The notes below the pieces were generated by a model. That model saw nothing but the letters and a program-made list of their open reading frames with translations, was not told the origin of the DNA and did no database searches. Of a DNA stretch of 64,000 nt, positions 49,604 to 58,159 are shown one piece after another (within the stretch, counting starts at the first letter, position 1; each line of letters opens with the position of its first letter). Origin of the DNA: JALZKA01 sp963721645 (lineage in GTDB: Bacteria > Actinomycetota > Thermoleophilia > Solirubrobacterales > 70-9); the NCBI GenBank assembly GCA_963721645.1, contig CAVRJK010000001.1, positions 62,001 to 126,000 on the forward strand, read 5' to 3'. The position numbers and the translations under genes were made by a program.

Positions 49604-52600
49604 GTGGTGTCGGGTGCGTTGTTTGTGCGGATCGGCGGAGCGGTGGGTGCTGCCACTCGGAGCATGAGGAGCAGCCGATATCTCGCGTGCGCACTCGCAA
49701 CCGGCGCTGCTTGGTGCGTCGCGGCCCCCGCTCACGCGGCATATCCGGGCGACAACGGCAAGATCGCGTTTACCGCGAGCGGTGACATCTGGATTTCCAA
49801 CCCGGATGGAACCGGAGTCACAAACCTGACGAGTTCGTTTGCCCCGACTCCGGGAGCTCCCGCGTTCTCCCCCGACGGGTCACGGATTGCCTTCGGGGTC
49901 AACTTCCCGGGCCCCGACTACGGACTGTGGGTGATGAACGCAGACGGCAGCGATCTGCACAAACTGACCGACAATGCGACCGTCAGCTCCGTAGAGAGGC
50001 CCTCCTGGTCACCCAACGGAGACCGGATCGCGGCGACGATTCCCAAGCCCGGTACTCCCATCACCGGGGTCAAGGTGGTGATCGTGGACTCCGAAAGTGG
50101 CGCGGTCGTAAGCGAGCTGGTCCCGCCCGTACCCTCGGAACCCGGGATCCTGACGTCCTACGTCAACCCGGCGTGGAAGCCAACTGATTCGAACACGCTC
50201 GCCGCGGTGTATGTGGAGTTCGAGGATTCCTCCAATTACCAGATGGACATCGTCAGCTTGTCCGTCAACGGGGGCGGGGCCACCTCACTGACTTTCGACC
50301 CCGCAACTCCCGAGAGCTATCTCGACTGGGCGCCGGACGGGTCGAAGCTCGTCTTCTCGCAATACGCGAACGGACTCCCACAGACACCTCAGGAGGGCAT
50401 CTACACCATCCCAGCCGCCGGCGGGAGCAAGACTTCACTGACGACGTCGACGGACCGTTTCCCCTTCTACTCGCCGGACGGCTCGGAGATCGGGTTCATC
50501 AGGGCCAACGTCTTGACCAGGATGACGGCTAACGGTTCGAATCCGACACCGTTTCTTCAGCCCGCCGACGTCGGCGGGAGCTGGCAGCCCATCGACAAGG
50601 GTCTTGTCGTGAACACGACTCAGACCGACGATGCGGACCTCAGCACGGCCGACGGAGTGTGCGACTCGAATAGCTCCAAGAGCGGCAGCCAATGCACGCT
50701 GCGCGCCGCGATTCAGGAGGCCAACTCCCGGGGTGGTGCCGACGAGATCGACTTCAAGCTGAAAAAGAACGCCTCGAAGGTGATCGAGCCCAAGACCCCT
50801 CTGCCGCACTTGACCGGCCAGACCGAGATTGACGGTCTTTCCCAACCAGGAGCTACCGCTGCGAAGCCCGTCATCGAGCTCTCCGGCAAAGGCGTTCCAG
50901 GTTCGACAGGAATTGATCTGCGGGGCGCCGACTCGTCGGTCAAGGGCCTGATCGTCCATGGATTCAAGGAGGGTGTGGGCGTCTCGCTGGCGGGTGCGGG
51001 CGGCCACAACCTGCAGTCTTCATGGCTCGGCGCCGAACCCGCGAAAAAGGGCTTCGATGCCCGCCCCAACCGGGTCGGAGTCGAGGTGTCGTCTCCTGGC
51101 AACACGGTTCAAACGAGCATCTTCTCGGCCAACGGTGATGTCGCGGGCTTTGACGCGTACGCGTCGGGTCTCGACCGTGCCGGGAGTACACCCGGCCCTG
51201 CGCATGCGGCGGCGCTCCGGGCCTTGGGCGGTGGCCTCCACCTCGAGGGCGGCGCCCACGGCACCGACATCGTCGGCAACACGTTCGGGCTTGACCCGGC
51301 GGGAGCCCGGATCGGGTCCCAGAAGCCTGGCCTCGGCGTCGAGTTCGGGAACGTCGCCGGCATCCTGATCTCCCCGACCACCGGCAGTGTCGTCAACACG
51401 ACCATCGGCAACGTTTCGGCGGCAGACGCCAACGTCTTCTCAGGAAACGTCGGTGCCATCTGGGCCCTGGGAGCGGGCGGGTCGGTCGCGACGGTCGACG
51501 TAAACCGCAACTTCATCGGACCGCGGAGCGAGACGAAGGCGGCCGAGGGGATCGGCAACGTCGTCGGGGTCCTCGTTTCAGGGGGCGTTTCAGCCTTCGA
51601 CCTTGGAAAGCCGGGTCAGCTCTCCAATCAGATCCAGGGCAACGTGCTGGGGGTGGTGATGGGCGGTTCCGGGGTCGTCAACTCAACCATCCAGGCGAAC
51701 GAGATCGGTGCCGGTAAGAACGTCGGGGCCATCGTCGAGAGCTTGAGCGAGAAGAGGCCGACCCTGGGGCGCCAGAACCTCTTTGGCGTCATCCTCGGCG
51801 ACACGCAGGGCGTCTCGCTGGGCGGGCCGGGTGGAGCCGGAAACGAGATCCTGGGCAACCTGATCGGCGTGCAGGTGGGAGGCGAGAGCTCCCAGGCAAA
51901 CGTGATCGAAGCCAACAAGATCGGGCTCAGCGCGCCGCCAAAGGGCAAGATCGAGGACCTGAAGGTCAAGAAGCTGGGCGGAATAATCGGAATCCTCGGA
52001 GAGGGGGGCGCCGACAACCGGATCGCCGGGAACACCGTGATCGGCACTGCGATCGGCGACCTTTCCGTTGACACCACCGACTGGACCGTTTCGGGAAACA
52101 CCTTCGAAAAAAACGCGATCGGTCAGCTCGAGGGCAACCCGGCCGGCCAAACGGTGAGCGGCAACACCTATACGGCCGGTGGCGTCGGCCTGGTTATGGC
52201 TGCCGACGAGCTGGCAAAGGGCGAGCGCGACGCTTCGAACACCGAGGACAACCCGGTCGGCGCCAAGGACCGCAAAGCGCCCTACCAGGCCGACAACGCC
52301 GATCTCGCCCTCGACACCGTCGCTCCGGCAGTGGGCACAGCCGACCTCACGGCGTCGGTAACGGCCGTGGATCCGCCCGACGCGGGATCCGGCAACATGA
52401 TTCAGGACAACACGATTGGCGCGAGCGGCGGGAGCGCAGGAAACTGGGTTGGGGCTCTCTTTGCCGGTGATATCCAGAACACGACCTTCGGTACCGGCGA
52501 TGCACCTTCGATCGGTGAGAACACCGTGGTGGGCAACCGCGTCGCAGGCGTCTGGATCGGCCAGGACTCCGGAACCCAATCCCAGATCGACCTCCGAGGG

Positions 52601-53065
52601 AACTCGATCTCGAACAACCACACGTTCACCGGCCCCAGCCGGGGCCTCAAGGGGCTCGGCATCGACCTGATCGAAGGCGTCCCCGACCCCGACGACTTCG
52701 CTTCGTCGTTCGGACCTTCAGTCAACGACCCGGGTGACGCCGACACCGGGCCGAACGGGCTTCAGAACTACCCGGAGATCACGAGCGCGACGGACCTGGG
52801 TTCAACGACCCAGATCGCCGGGACGCTCTCATCCAAGCCCTCGACCGCCTATTCGATCGAGATCTCGGCGTCGGTTACCTGTGGGACGTTCTCCTTCGGC
52901 GAGGGCGGCTCCGCGATCAATCGCTACAACGTCACCACCGACGGCTCGGGCATGGCCTCGATCGACATGGTGGTTCCCGAGGCGCCCGCCGCGCGCCGGA
53001 TCACCGCCACCGCCACCGGGCCCGAGGGGACGTCGGAGTTCTCCAGGTGCGTTGTGGTGCCGTGA
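49604..53065 (+). CDS. Giant secreted beta-propeller plus CSLREA plus parallel beta-helix protein
   Basis: A 1153-residue protein. The signal region ends near APAHA/AYPG at residue 45. Residues about 46-320 form a TolB/WD40-like propeller with repeated blade motifs (FSPDGSRIAFG, WVMNADGSDLHKLTDN, WSPNGDRIAAT, WAPDGSKLVFSQ, YSPDGSEIGFI). A CSLREA domain follows at about 336-375 (DGVCDSNSSKSGSQCTLRAA, IQEANS). Residues about 380-1030 are a long right-handed beta-helix with many N-x-I-G/GN turns (IVGNTFGLDPAG, EILGNLIGVQVGG). A final beta-sandwich of about 80 residues includes a Cys pair. GTG 49604 has GAGGGAG six bases upstream; ATG 49664 is an alternative. It is probably a surface polysaccharide-binding or structural protein. 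Confidence 0.8.
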   Translation: MVSGALFVRIGGAVGAATRSMRSSRYLACALATGAAWCVAAPAHAAYPGDNGKIAFTASGDIWISNPDGTGVTNLTSSFAPTPGAPAFSPDGSRIAFGVNFPGPDYGLWVMNADGSDLHKLTDNATVSSVERPSWSPNGDRIAATIPKPGTPITGVKVVIVDSESGAVVSELVPPVPSEPGILTSYVNPAWKPTDSNTLAAVYVEFEDSSNYQMDIVSLSVNGGGATSLTFDPATPESYLDWAPDGSKLVFSQYANGLPQTPQEGIYTIPAAGGSKTSLTTSTDRFPFYSPDGSEIGFIRANVLTRMTANGSNPTPFLQPADVGGSWQPIDKGLVVNTTQTDDADLSTADGVCDSNSSKSGSQCTLRAAIQEANSRGGADEIDFKLKKNASKVIEPKTPLPHLTGQTEIDGLSQPGATAAKPVIELSGKGVPGSTGIDLRGADSSVKGLIVHGFKEGVGVSLAGAGGHNLQSSWLGAEPAKKGFDARPNRVGVEVSSPGNTVQTSIFSANGDVAGFDAYASGLDRAGSTPGPAHAAALRALGGGLHLEGGAHGTDIVGNTFGLDPAGARIGSQKPGLGVEFGNVAGILISPTTGSVVNTTIGNVSAADANVFSGNVGAIWALGAGGSVATVDVNRNFIGPRSETKAAEGIGNVVGVLVSGGVSAFDLGKPGQLSNQIQGNVLGVVMGGSGVVNSTIQANEIGAGKNVGAIVESLSEKRPTLGRQNLFGVILGDTQGVSLGGPGGAGNEILGNLIGVQVGGESSQANVIEANKIGLSAPPKGKIEDLKVKKLGGIIGILGEGGADNRIAGNTVIGTAIGDLSVDTTDWTVSGNTFEKNAIGQLEGNPAGQTVSGNTYTAGGVGLVMAADELAKGERDASNTEDNPVGAKDRKAPYQADNADLALDTVAPAVGTADLTASVTAVDPPDAGSGNMIQDNTIGASGGSAGNWVGALFAGDIQNTTFGTGDAPSIGENTVVGNRVAGVWIGQDSGTQSQIDLRGNSISNNHTFTGPSRGLKGLGIDLIEGVPDPDDFASSFGPSVNDPGDADTGPNGLQNYPEITSATDLGSTTQIAGTLSSKPSTAYSIEISASVTCGTFSFGEGGSAINRYNVTTDGSGMASIDMVVPEAPAARRITATATGPEGTSEFSRCVVVP

Positions 53066-53200
53066 CGATGTCGCTGCGAAACAACTTGACGCCGCGGTGA
53101 CGATCCTCTCCCGCAATCAAGAGACCGCGTTCTGGGCAAAACCGAGGACCGCTACCGCATCACCGGCGTCGATAGGTCGCTAGCCGTGACGCGGCATTGA

Positions 53201-54097
53201 TCAAGAAGTAGCCGGCGCCGCCAGGACGTCTGCCATGCGCCTGGGCTTGATTCCAAGCGCCTCGGCGTCGGCAGTTCCGCGCTCAGAGACCATCGGGACC
53301 TCAAGGAGTTCTGCCTCCTCCCAGGTTGCAAACGCGGCATCGCCCACGATGCGGCGCACCCCGTTCAGCCCCAGGCGGACGAGGTTGGGTGGCACGTGCA
53401 CCACGCGCCGTCGCCGGTCCATCGTCCAGGCGATGACGCGGCTCATCTCCTCGTAGGTGAGGCGCTCGGGCCCGGCGAGCTCGTAGCGACGATCACCGGG
53501 CTCTTCGGAATCGAGCTCAGCGATAACGCACCGCCCGACGTCTTGTGCCCAGATCGGCTCGAACACGGCATTCGCACGACCGATCACGGGCAGCGCGGGA
53601 AGCAGCGCAAGCCTGCGGGTGAGGGTGACCCAGGGGTCCTGGCGGTCGTAAACGATCGACGGCGCAAACACGGTGGTGTCGAGCTCGGAGCTCTCCACGG
53701 CCTCCTCGGCGAGAGCCTTGGCGCGCATGAAGCGCGTGCGCTCGAACTCGGTGGCCCCGATGGCCGAGAAGAAGATGAAGCGCTCGACGCCAGTCTGTTC
53801 CGCCGCGCGGAGCAAGCGCGCCGTCGCAAGTCCGTTCAGCTCCTCAACCCTGGCCGCCGGCTGGTCGCGAATCGCCGCGGCAAGATGGATGACCGTCTTG
53901 ACGCCGCGCAGGGCCTGGCGGCGTGTCCGTGCGTCTCCCATCTCACCGAGGTCTCCAAGCGCAATCTGTACGTCCACCCGATGCCTGCCGAGGCGCCGCG
54001 GGTCGCGCACGAGAGCGCGGATGTCGTCGCCGCGCTCGATCAGCATCGGCAGTAACGCCTTGCCCACGGTCCCGGTTGCTCCCGTCAGGAGGATCAC
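53201..54097 (-). CDS. NAD(P)-binding atypical SDR protein (NDUFA9/NmrA-like)
   Basis: A 298-residue protein. The NAD(P) loop is ILLTGATGTVGKALLPMLIE. LVRDPRRLG contains the Arg that favours NADP. VIHLAAAIRD, FIFFSAIGA and the FEPIWAQDVGRCVIAEL block are typical of complex-I NDUFA9-like atypical SDRs. There is no YxxxK motif, so catalysis is doubtful; cofactor sensing or quinone-related roles are known in the family. GTG start with TAACCT six bases upstream. The 135-base gap to the beta-helix gene contains no gene or clear signal. Confidence 0.82.
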   Translation of the reverse strand: MILLTGATGTVGKALLPMLIERGDDIRALVRDPRRLGRHRVDVQIALGDLGEMGDARTRRQALRGVKTVIHLAAAIRDQPAARVEELNGLATARLLRAAEQTGVERFIFFSAIGATEFERTRFMRAKALAEEAVESSELDTTVFAPSIVYDRQDPWVTLTRRLALLPALPVIGRANAVFEPIWAQDVGRCVIAELDSEEPGDRRYELAGPERLTYEEMSRVIAWTMDRRRRVVHVPPNLVRLGLNGVRRIVGDAAFATWEEAELLEVPMVSERGTADAEALGIKPRRMADVLAAPATS

Positions 54098-54103
54098 GCG
54101 ATG

Positions 54104-54109
54104 AGGTTA
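54104..54109 (-). promoter_or_regulatory. -10 element (TAACCT) of the NDUFA9-like gene
   Basis: TAACCT on the minus strand ends exactly six bases before GTG 54097. Confidence 0.5.
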
Positions 54110-54113
54110 GTCC

Positions 54114-54126
54114 GGTACCAGGTACC
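54114..54126 (+). repeat. Degenerate class A REP
   Basis: GGTACCAGGTACC is the class A core GGTGCCAGGCACC with two transition changes that keep it palindromic. A half-site-like GTGCCTGG occurs about 37 bases downstream. Confidence 0.4.
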
Positions 54127-54192
54127 TAGGGTCGCCTCGCGACTGACCCTCCCTGGGACCGAGTGCCTGGTAGCGGTCAAATGTTCGTCCCG

Positions 54193-54198
54193 TAGAAT
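54193..54198 (+). promoter_or_regulatory. Possible -10 element (TAGAAT) of the ferredoxin gene
   Basis: TAGAAT, close to the TATAAT consensus, lies 59 bases before GTG 54258. With AAGGA nine bases before the start this gene appears to have a leader. Confidence 0.4.
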
Positions 54199-54257
54199 GC
54201 GCCGCTCGCCGGGACAGACCCGGCAGACAGAGCAAACGAGCCAAGGACTTCACTCAA

Positions 54258-54518
54258 GTGGCATACGTCATCGCAGAGCCGTGCATCGGGCAAAAGGACA
54301 ACTCCTGCGTCGAGGTTTGTCCGGTGGACTGCATCCACCCGACGCCTGACGAGCCCGACTACGAGGGCGTCGAACAGCTCTATATCGATCCGGACGAGTG
54401 CATCGACTGCGACGCGTGCGTAGAGGCATGCCCCGTCGACGCCTGCTTCGCCGAGGACCAGCTCCCCGAGGAGTGGGCGAAGTTCACCGAGATCAACGCT
54501 CAGTACTTCTCGTCTTAG
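54258..54518 (+). CDS. Ferredoxin, [3Fe-4S][4Fe-4S] (FdxA type)
   Basis: An 86-residue protein. The first cluster motif is Cys9-x7-Cys17-x3-Cys21-Pro (PCIGQKDNSCVEVCPVDCI). The second is DECIDCDACVEACPVDAC. The long Cys9-Cys17 spacing with one cysteine fewer in the first site is typical of actinobacterial seven-iron ferredoxins. It carries electrons to cytoplasmic enzymes such as P450s or reductases; no partner is adjacent. It is convergent with mrp, with five bases between. Confidence 0.92.
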   Translation: MAYVIAEPCIGQKDNSCVEVCPVDCIHPTPDEPDYEGVEQLYIDPDECIDCDACVEACPVDACFAEDQLPEEWAKFTEINAQYFSS

Positions 54519-54522
54519 AGCG

Positions 54523-55677
54523 CTAGCTCTGGATGACCTTCAGCTCAGTGCCCGAGGTGGGCGCCGAGCCGACCATCGCCGGCGGTTCCGATTGAAGGAC
54601 CGCAAGCTCTTGTGGAGTCGCGGCCACGATGCCGCGCGCCGTTTGCCGGATCGCGATCGAGGCGGGGTCGTTCGGCTCCGACAGGACCAGCGGCGTGCCC
54701 GCGTCCGCGTGGGCGCGGAGATCTTCAGAGAGCGGGACCTTGCCCAGGAGCGGCACATCGAGATCCTCAGCCAGGAGCTCGCCGCCTCCCTCGCCGAAGA
54801 TCGAGAAGCGCTGACCGTCGGGCGCGGTGAACGCCGACATGTTCTCGATCACGCCGAGCACCTCGAGGTCGACCTTGGTAGCCATTTCCGCCGCACGGCG
54901 GGCGACCGACTGGGCGGCCGGCTGGGGCGTCGTCACGATCGTGATCTTGGCCTGCGGAAGCAGCTGAGCGAGCGTCATCGAGACGTCGCCGGTGCCCGGC
55001 GGCAGGTCGAGCAGCAGGAAGTCGAGCACACCCCAATCGACGTCCTCTAGAAACTGTTGGATCGCCTTGTGAAGCATCGGGCCACGCCAGACGACCGCGG
55101 CGTTGTCCTCGACGAAGAATCCGATCGACATCACCTTGACGCCGGCAGGGCCCTCCAGCGGGATGATCTTGCGGTCCTCGTTGACGTCGGGCCGTCCGTC
55201 GACGCCGAGCATGCGCGGGATGGAATAGCCGTAGACGTCGCAGTCGAGAGCGCCCGCTGATCGGCCTTCGGCCGCCAGAGCTGCCGCGAGGTTGGCGGTC
55301 ATCGTCGACTTGCCGACGCCACCTTTGCCGGATGCGACGCAGATCACGTTCTTGACCTGGGCAAGTGCGCCCTGAGGAAGTTTGTTGCGTCCGAGTGACT
55401 GCTGAAGGTTGGTCCGTTCCTCGTCGGAGAGCACGTCGAACTCGACCGCGACGGCCGTCACGCCTTCGATGGCGCCTACGTTCTGGGTCACGGCATCGAC
55501 GAAATGGGAGCGGATCGGGCAGCCGGGTGTGGTCAGCGAGACGATCACGCCGACCCTGCCGTCGTCGGCGATGTCGATCGCGCGCACCATGCCGAGCTCG
55601 ACGATGTTCTTACGGAGCTCGGGATCGATGACGGCGCGGAGTTTGTCCGTGACCTGGTCTTGCGTTGGGAGACTCAT
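54523..55677 (-). CDS. mrp: Mrp/NBP35 family Fe-S cluster carrier ATPase
   Basis: A 384-residue protein. An N-terminal MIP18/DUF59 domain (residues about 5-90; VIDPELRKNIVELGMV) is followed by the ATPase. The deviant Walker A is VASGKGGVGKSTMTANLA, with LLLDLPPGTGDVSMTLAQ and the switch region. Bacterial Mrp proteins bind and transfer Fe-S clusters. The CxxC pair usual in the C-terminal half is not seen here, so cluster binding may differ. CAAGAT lies seven bases before ATG 55677. Confidence 0.9.
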   Translation of the reverse strand: MSLPTQDQVTDKLRAVIDPELRKNIVELGMVRAIDIADDGRVGVIVSLTTPGCPIRSHFVDAVTQNVGAIEGVTAVAVEFDVLSDEERTNLQQSLGRNKLPQGALAQVKNVICVASGKGGVGKSTMTANLAAALAAEGRSAGALDCDVYGYSIPRMLGVDGRPDVNEDRKIIPLEGPAGVKVMSIGFFVEDNAAVVWRGPMLHKAIQQFLEDVDWGVLDFLLLDLPPGTGDVSMTLAQLLPQAKITIVTTPQPAAQSVARRAAEMATKVDLEVLGVIENMSAFTAPDGQRFSIFGEGGGELLAEDLDVPLLGKVPLSEDLRAHADAGTPLVLSEPNDPASIAIRQTARGIVAATPQELAVLQSEPPAMVGSAPTSGTELKVIQS

Positions 55678-55708
55678 CCCCTCAATCTTGACAGGCGCCG
55701 TCTGCCGT

Positions 55709-55714
55709 TACGGT
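55709..55714 (+). promoter_or_regulatory. -10 element (TACGGT) of the cupin gene
   Basis: TACGGT is followed by exactly six bases and ATG 55721. Confidence 0.45.
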
Positions 55715-55720
55715 GGGCCG

Positions 55721-56191
55721 ATGAAACGCATCAACCTCGCACAAGCAGAGTTCAACTACCCCGATGACGACCCCGAGGGCTTCGCCGGCGGGATGGTCCG
55801 CCCCGGCCCCGCCTTCGGCGCCGAAAAGACCGGCGCCAGCTCGTATGAGCTACCGCCCGGTCAGGCGCTTTGTCCCTACCACTATGAGTGGGGGGAGGAG
55901 GAGTGGCTTTTGGTGACCGAGGGCCGCCCGACGGTCCGGGACCCCGACGGGGAGCACGAACTCGAGCCGATGGACCTCGTTTTCTTTCCCCGCGGCCCCG
56001 AGGGCGCACACAAGGTCTTGAACGCGACAGGGGAGCCGGTCCGTTTCGTGATGTTCTCGGACCTCGTCCTTCCGACGGCAACCGTCTACCCGGATTCGGA
56101 CAAGGTCGGGATCTGGACCGATCCGGAGAAGAAGGACAGCCTGATGGTCCGGCGTTCGTCCGGGGTCGGCTACTACGACGGCGAGGTCTGA
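55721..56191 (+). CDS. Cupin domain protein
   Basis: A 156-residue single-domain cupin. Motif 1 is PYHYEWGEEEWLLVTEGRPTV (partly quoted; His, His/Tyr and Glu metal ligands). Motif 2 is FFPRGPEGAHKVLNATGEPV. The C-terminal GIWTDPEKKDSLMVRRSSGVGYYDGE matches bacterial cupins of unknown substrate. The frame is open far upstream, but TACGGT and homology place the start at ATG 55721. Confidence 0.82.
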   Translation: MKRINLAQAEFNYPDDDPEGFAGGMVRPGPAFGAEKTGASSYELPPGQALCPYHYEWGEEEWLLVTEGRPTVRDPDGEHELEPMDLVFFPRGPEGAHKVLNATGEPVRFVMFSDLVLPTATVYPDSDKVGIWTDPEKKDSLMVRRSSGVGYYDGEV

Positions 56192-56229
56192 AAAAAAGAG
56201 AAGCGGGCCCGGTGAGGGGCCCGCTTCTC
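56191..56229 (-). terminator. Terminator of the Lys/Arg-rich protein gene (minus strand)
   Basis: GAGAAGCGGGCCC (56198-56210) and GGGCCCGCTTCTC (56217-56229) form a 13-base stem. On the minus strand the stem is followed by seven T residues (the A-run at 56191-56197). It also sits seven bases after the cupin stop, so it could stop that transcript less efficiently. Confidence 0.85.
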
Positions 56230-56329
56230 GGGGAGGAGAGGTACTGGTTCTGCTCGCGGTGTGTGTCCGTTGCGAACAGACTTCTCCGGGACGCCCCTCT
56301 CCGGACGTCTCGGGCTAAGGCGCTCGAAG

Positions 56330-56836
56330 CTACGAGCGGACCGTCTCCAGGCGGGTGGAGACAGCGGTCTGTGCGTCCTTGACCGCCTTCTCCGCGCGGA
56401 CGCGGTTCTCCTTGACGGCCTTCTCGGCCTTGGTGCGGTTCTGCTTGACCGTCTTCTCAACCGAGTTGCGACGCAGCTTGAGGTCGCGCTCGATGCGGTT
56501 GCGCGTGCCACGGACACGTGTCGTGGCCTTGCGGCGAGCCTGGCCGCCACGGCGCTCGAGCTTGTTGATCTCGCGGGTGACCTGGGTCCGGAGGCGCTTG
56601 ATCTCACGCTCGCGGCTCGTGGTCTCCGTGAGGGGCTTGACCGTCTCGGCGACGGTCAGGGCGACGCCGACGGGAACGTCGACTGCGCGCTCGGCCGTCT
56701 GGCGGACGTAGGCGACAGCGGTCTCTGCGGCGGTCTGCTCGTTGGCGGCACGGGTCGCGGCTGCCTTCTTGGCGGCTGCGCTGCGCTGCGCCTTCGTGGT
56801 GGTGGTCTTGGTGCTGGACTTGGCGGTAGTTGCCAT
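56330..56836 (-). CDS. Lys/Arg/Thr-rich helical protein, possibly nucleoid-associated
   Basis: A 168-residue protein. Residues 1-35 are a Lys/Ala/Thr-rich tail (ATTAKSSTKTTTTKAQRSAA), like the tails of histone-like actinobacterial proteins. A predicted amphipathic segment (VDVPVGVALTVAETVKPL) follows. Then comes a long charged coiled coil with near-heptad repeats (REREIKRLRTQVTREINKLE; NRTKAEKAVKENRVRAEKAV). No HU or histone domain is recognisable. ATG 56836 is chosen; a GTG twelve bases upstream overlaps the AAGGGAG ribosome site. An SOS-box-like palindrome lies about 80 bases upstream and a strong terminator downstream. Confidence 0.65.
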   Translation of the reverse strand: MATTAKSSTKTTTTKAQRSAAAKKAAATRAANEQTAAETAVAYVRQTAERAVDVPVGVALTVAETVKPLTETTSREREIKRLRTQVTREINKLERRGGQARRKATTRVRGTRNRIERDLKLRRNSVEKTVKQNRTKAEKAVKENRVRAEKAVKDAQTAVSTRLETVRS

Positions 56837-56880
56837 TTTTGACTTCACTCCCTTATGGGTGATTGGTGTATCGAGATAAG

Positions 56881-56926
56881 TTGCTTACGAATAAGCATGT
56901 TAGCAAATCATGCGAACAGGTGTTCT
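56881..56926. promoter_or_regulatory. Palindrome-rich promoter region with SOS-box-like site
   Basis: CGAACAGGTGTTCT (56913-56926) fits the CGAAC-N4-GTTC pattern of Gram-positive LexA boxes at all but the last base. Next to it are GCATG-N9-CATGC (56895-56913), GCTTA-CGAA-TAAGC (56883-56896) and TTGCT/AGCAA arms (56881-56885, 56902-56906). The stretch is unusually AT-rich and lies about 50-90 bases upstream of the Lys/Arg-rich protein gene. Confidence 0.45.
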
Positions 56927-57007
56927 TACCCGTCACCCTTCCAGGAGTTACTGCGCGGCGCGCAAAAATCGCGCGATCAGGCACAAACCACGCGCCTCGC
57001 CACACAA

Positions 57008-57050
57008 GGGGCCAGACCCGGGGCCAGACCCCAGCCGGGGGGCCAGACCC
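57008..57050 (+). repeat. Triple class B REP core array
   Basis: GGGGCCAGACCC at 57008-57019, GGGGCCAGACCCC at 57020-57032 and GGGGGGCCAGACCC at 57037-57050 stand in tandem in the same orientation. They are followed by TTACGG, the start of the class B tail. Together with the promoter region they fill the 237-base gap between 56836 and 57074. Confidence 0.75.
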
Positions 57051-57073
57051 TTACGGTTTGCTCGTACTTGGCG

Positions 57074-58159
57074 CTACGCGGCGGCGGTCGTGAGGACGCG
57101 AGCGGTCCAAGCGCTCGGGTCGTCGAGCTCCGCGAGAGATGGCAGGGCGCCCGGGCTCTCCCAAACGCGGTCGAGCCCCTCGATGCCTGCCTCCGCGACG
57201 ACGGCGTCGCACCAGCGCTTCCCCAGTTCGTACTGGCGGAGCTTGGCTCCCATACCCAGGACTCGCGCGATCATGTCGGCGAGGCCGGTGCGCTGGGCCC
57301 GGCGGGCGTCCATCCGCTCGCGCATCGTCTCGAGCTCCGGGACTCCGGCAGAGGCTGCGTCCATGACGTGTTCGGCGTAGCCCTCGATGACAGCCATCAC
57401 GGCCGCCATCCGGTCCATCACCTCGCCCTGCTTCTCACCCGCGAAGATCCTCGTGAGCTCGCCGTCGAGAATCCGGCGGAGCCCAGCCCGAGGGTCGGGA
57501 GCGATGAGGCTCTTCGCCCGGCCGATGATCGCGCCGATGTCGAGGCCGCTTGATGCGGAGTCGAGAAGCTCGGAGACGAGTCCCGCGAGGTGCTCGCGAA
57601 GCCAGGGCACCGAGCCGAACTGGATCGAATGCGTCTGCTCGTGCACGAGCACCCACAAGAGAAACGGATCTCGTTCGACCCCGAGCTTCGCCGCGGCATC
57701 GTCCAGGTTCGCGCCGACCAGGAGCATCCGCGGAACGCCCTCATCGGGGCGAAGCGACACCTGGTACTGCCCGAGAACCCGCTTGGAGGCGTAGCCGATG
57801 ACCGCGCCTGCCTCTGCTCCCGCCGCCGTGCTGAGCGCCTTGCGTGTGATCGAGCCGAGTGGACCGGGCAAAGAGAAGTCCGCCGAGAGACGTTCTTCCA
57901 CGGGTGTGAGCAGTCGAGCGAGCTCGGCCAGGTTCGACCCGATCCACTCGTCGCGGGAGACGACCTCGACCTCGGGAACTGAGGACGCAGGCACGAGTGT
58001 CGTGTAGGCGAGAGCCTTGTCCAGGGCCTCGGTCGAGATCTCGCCGACAGCCGATTCGTCGAGGCGCGACTCGGCGTCGCCGGCCAGTCGGCGGCCCAGG
58101 CGGAACGCCAGGCCCCAGTCGACCAGGCCGGCCTCGGCTGGATCGAGGGGGTCAGGCAT
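57074..58159 (-). CDS. Zinc-dependent metalloprotease-like protein (DUF2342, coenzyme F420 biosynthesis-associated family)
   Basis: A 361-residue protein with the zincin motif VLVHEQTHSIQFG (His173, Glu174, His177) in the middle. The actinobacterial DUF2342 pattern also fits: VDWGLAFRLGRRLAG at the start, AYTTLVPASSVPEVEVVSRDEWI, VPRMLLVGANLDDAAAKLGV, VEGYAEHVMD-like IEGYAEHVMDAA (third ligand region) and QYELGKRWCDAV near the end. The family often lies near F420 genes and its substrate is unknown. It overlaps the upstream inositol-phosphatase gene by eight bases, so they are co-translated. Confidence 0.87.
   Translation of the reverse strand: MPDPLDPAEAGLVDWGLAFRLGRRLAGDAESRLDESAVGEISTEALDKALAYTTLVPASSVPEVEVVSRDEWIGSNLAELARLLTPVEERLSADFSLPGPLGSITRKALSTAAGAEAGAVIGYASKRVLGQYQVSLRPDEGVPRMLLVGANLDDAAAKLGVERDPFLLWVLVHEQTHSIQFGSVPWLREHLAGLVSELLDSASSGLDIGAIIGRAKSLIAPDPRAGLRRILDGELTRIFAGEKQGEVMDRMAAVMAVIEGYAEHVMDAASAGVPELETMRERMDARRAQRTGLADMIARVLGMGAKLRQYELGKRWCDAVVAEAGIEGLDRVWESPGALPSLAELDDPSAWTARVLTTAAA

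Noticed and set aside
53066..53200. Gap after the beta-helix gene
   Set aside because: No hairpin with T-tract, promoter hexamer or coding sequence could be supported on either strand.
56192..56329. Possible small gene or ncRNA between the cupin and Lys/Arg-rich genes
   Set aside because: The stretch holds a terminator stem for the minus-strand gene and otherwise no start, ribosome site or further structure.
57008..57050. CRISPR-like array at the tandem GGGGCCAGACCC cores
   Set aside because: The copies are adjacent or separated by a few bases, there are no spacers of regular length, and no cas gene is present.
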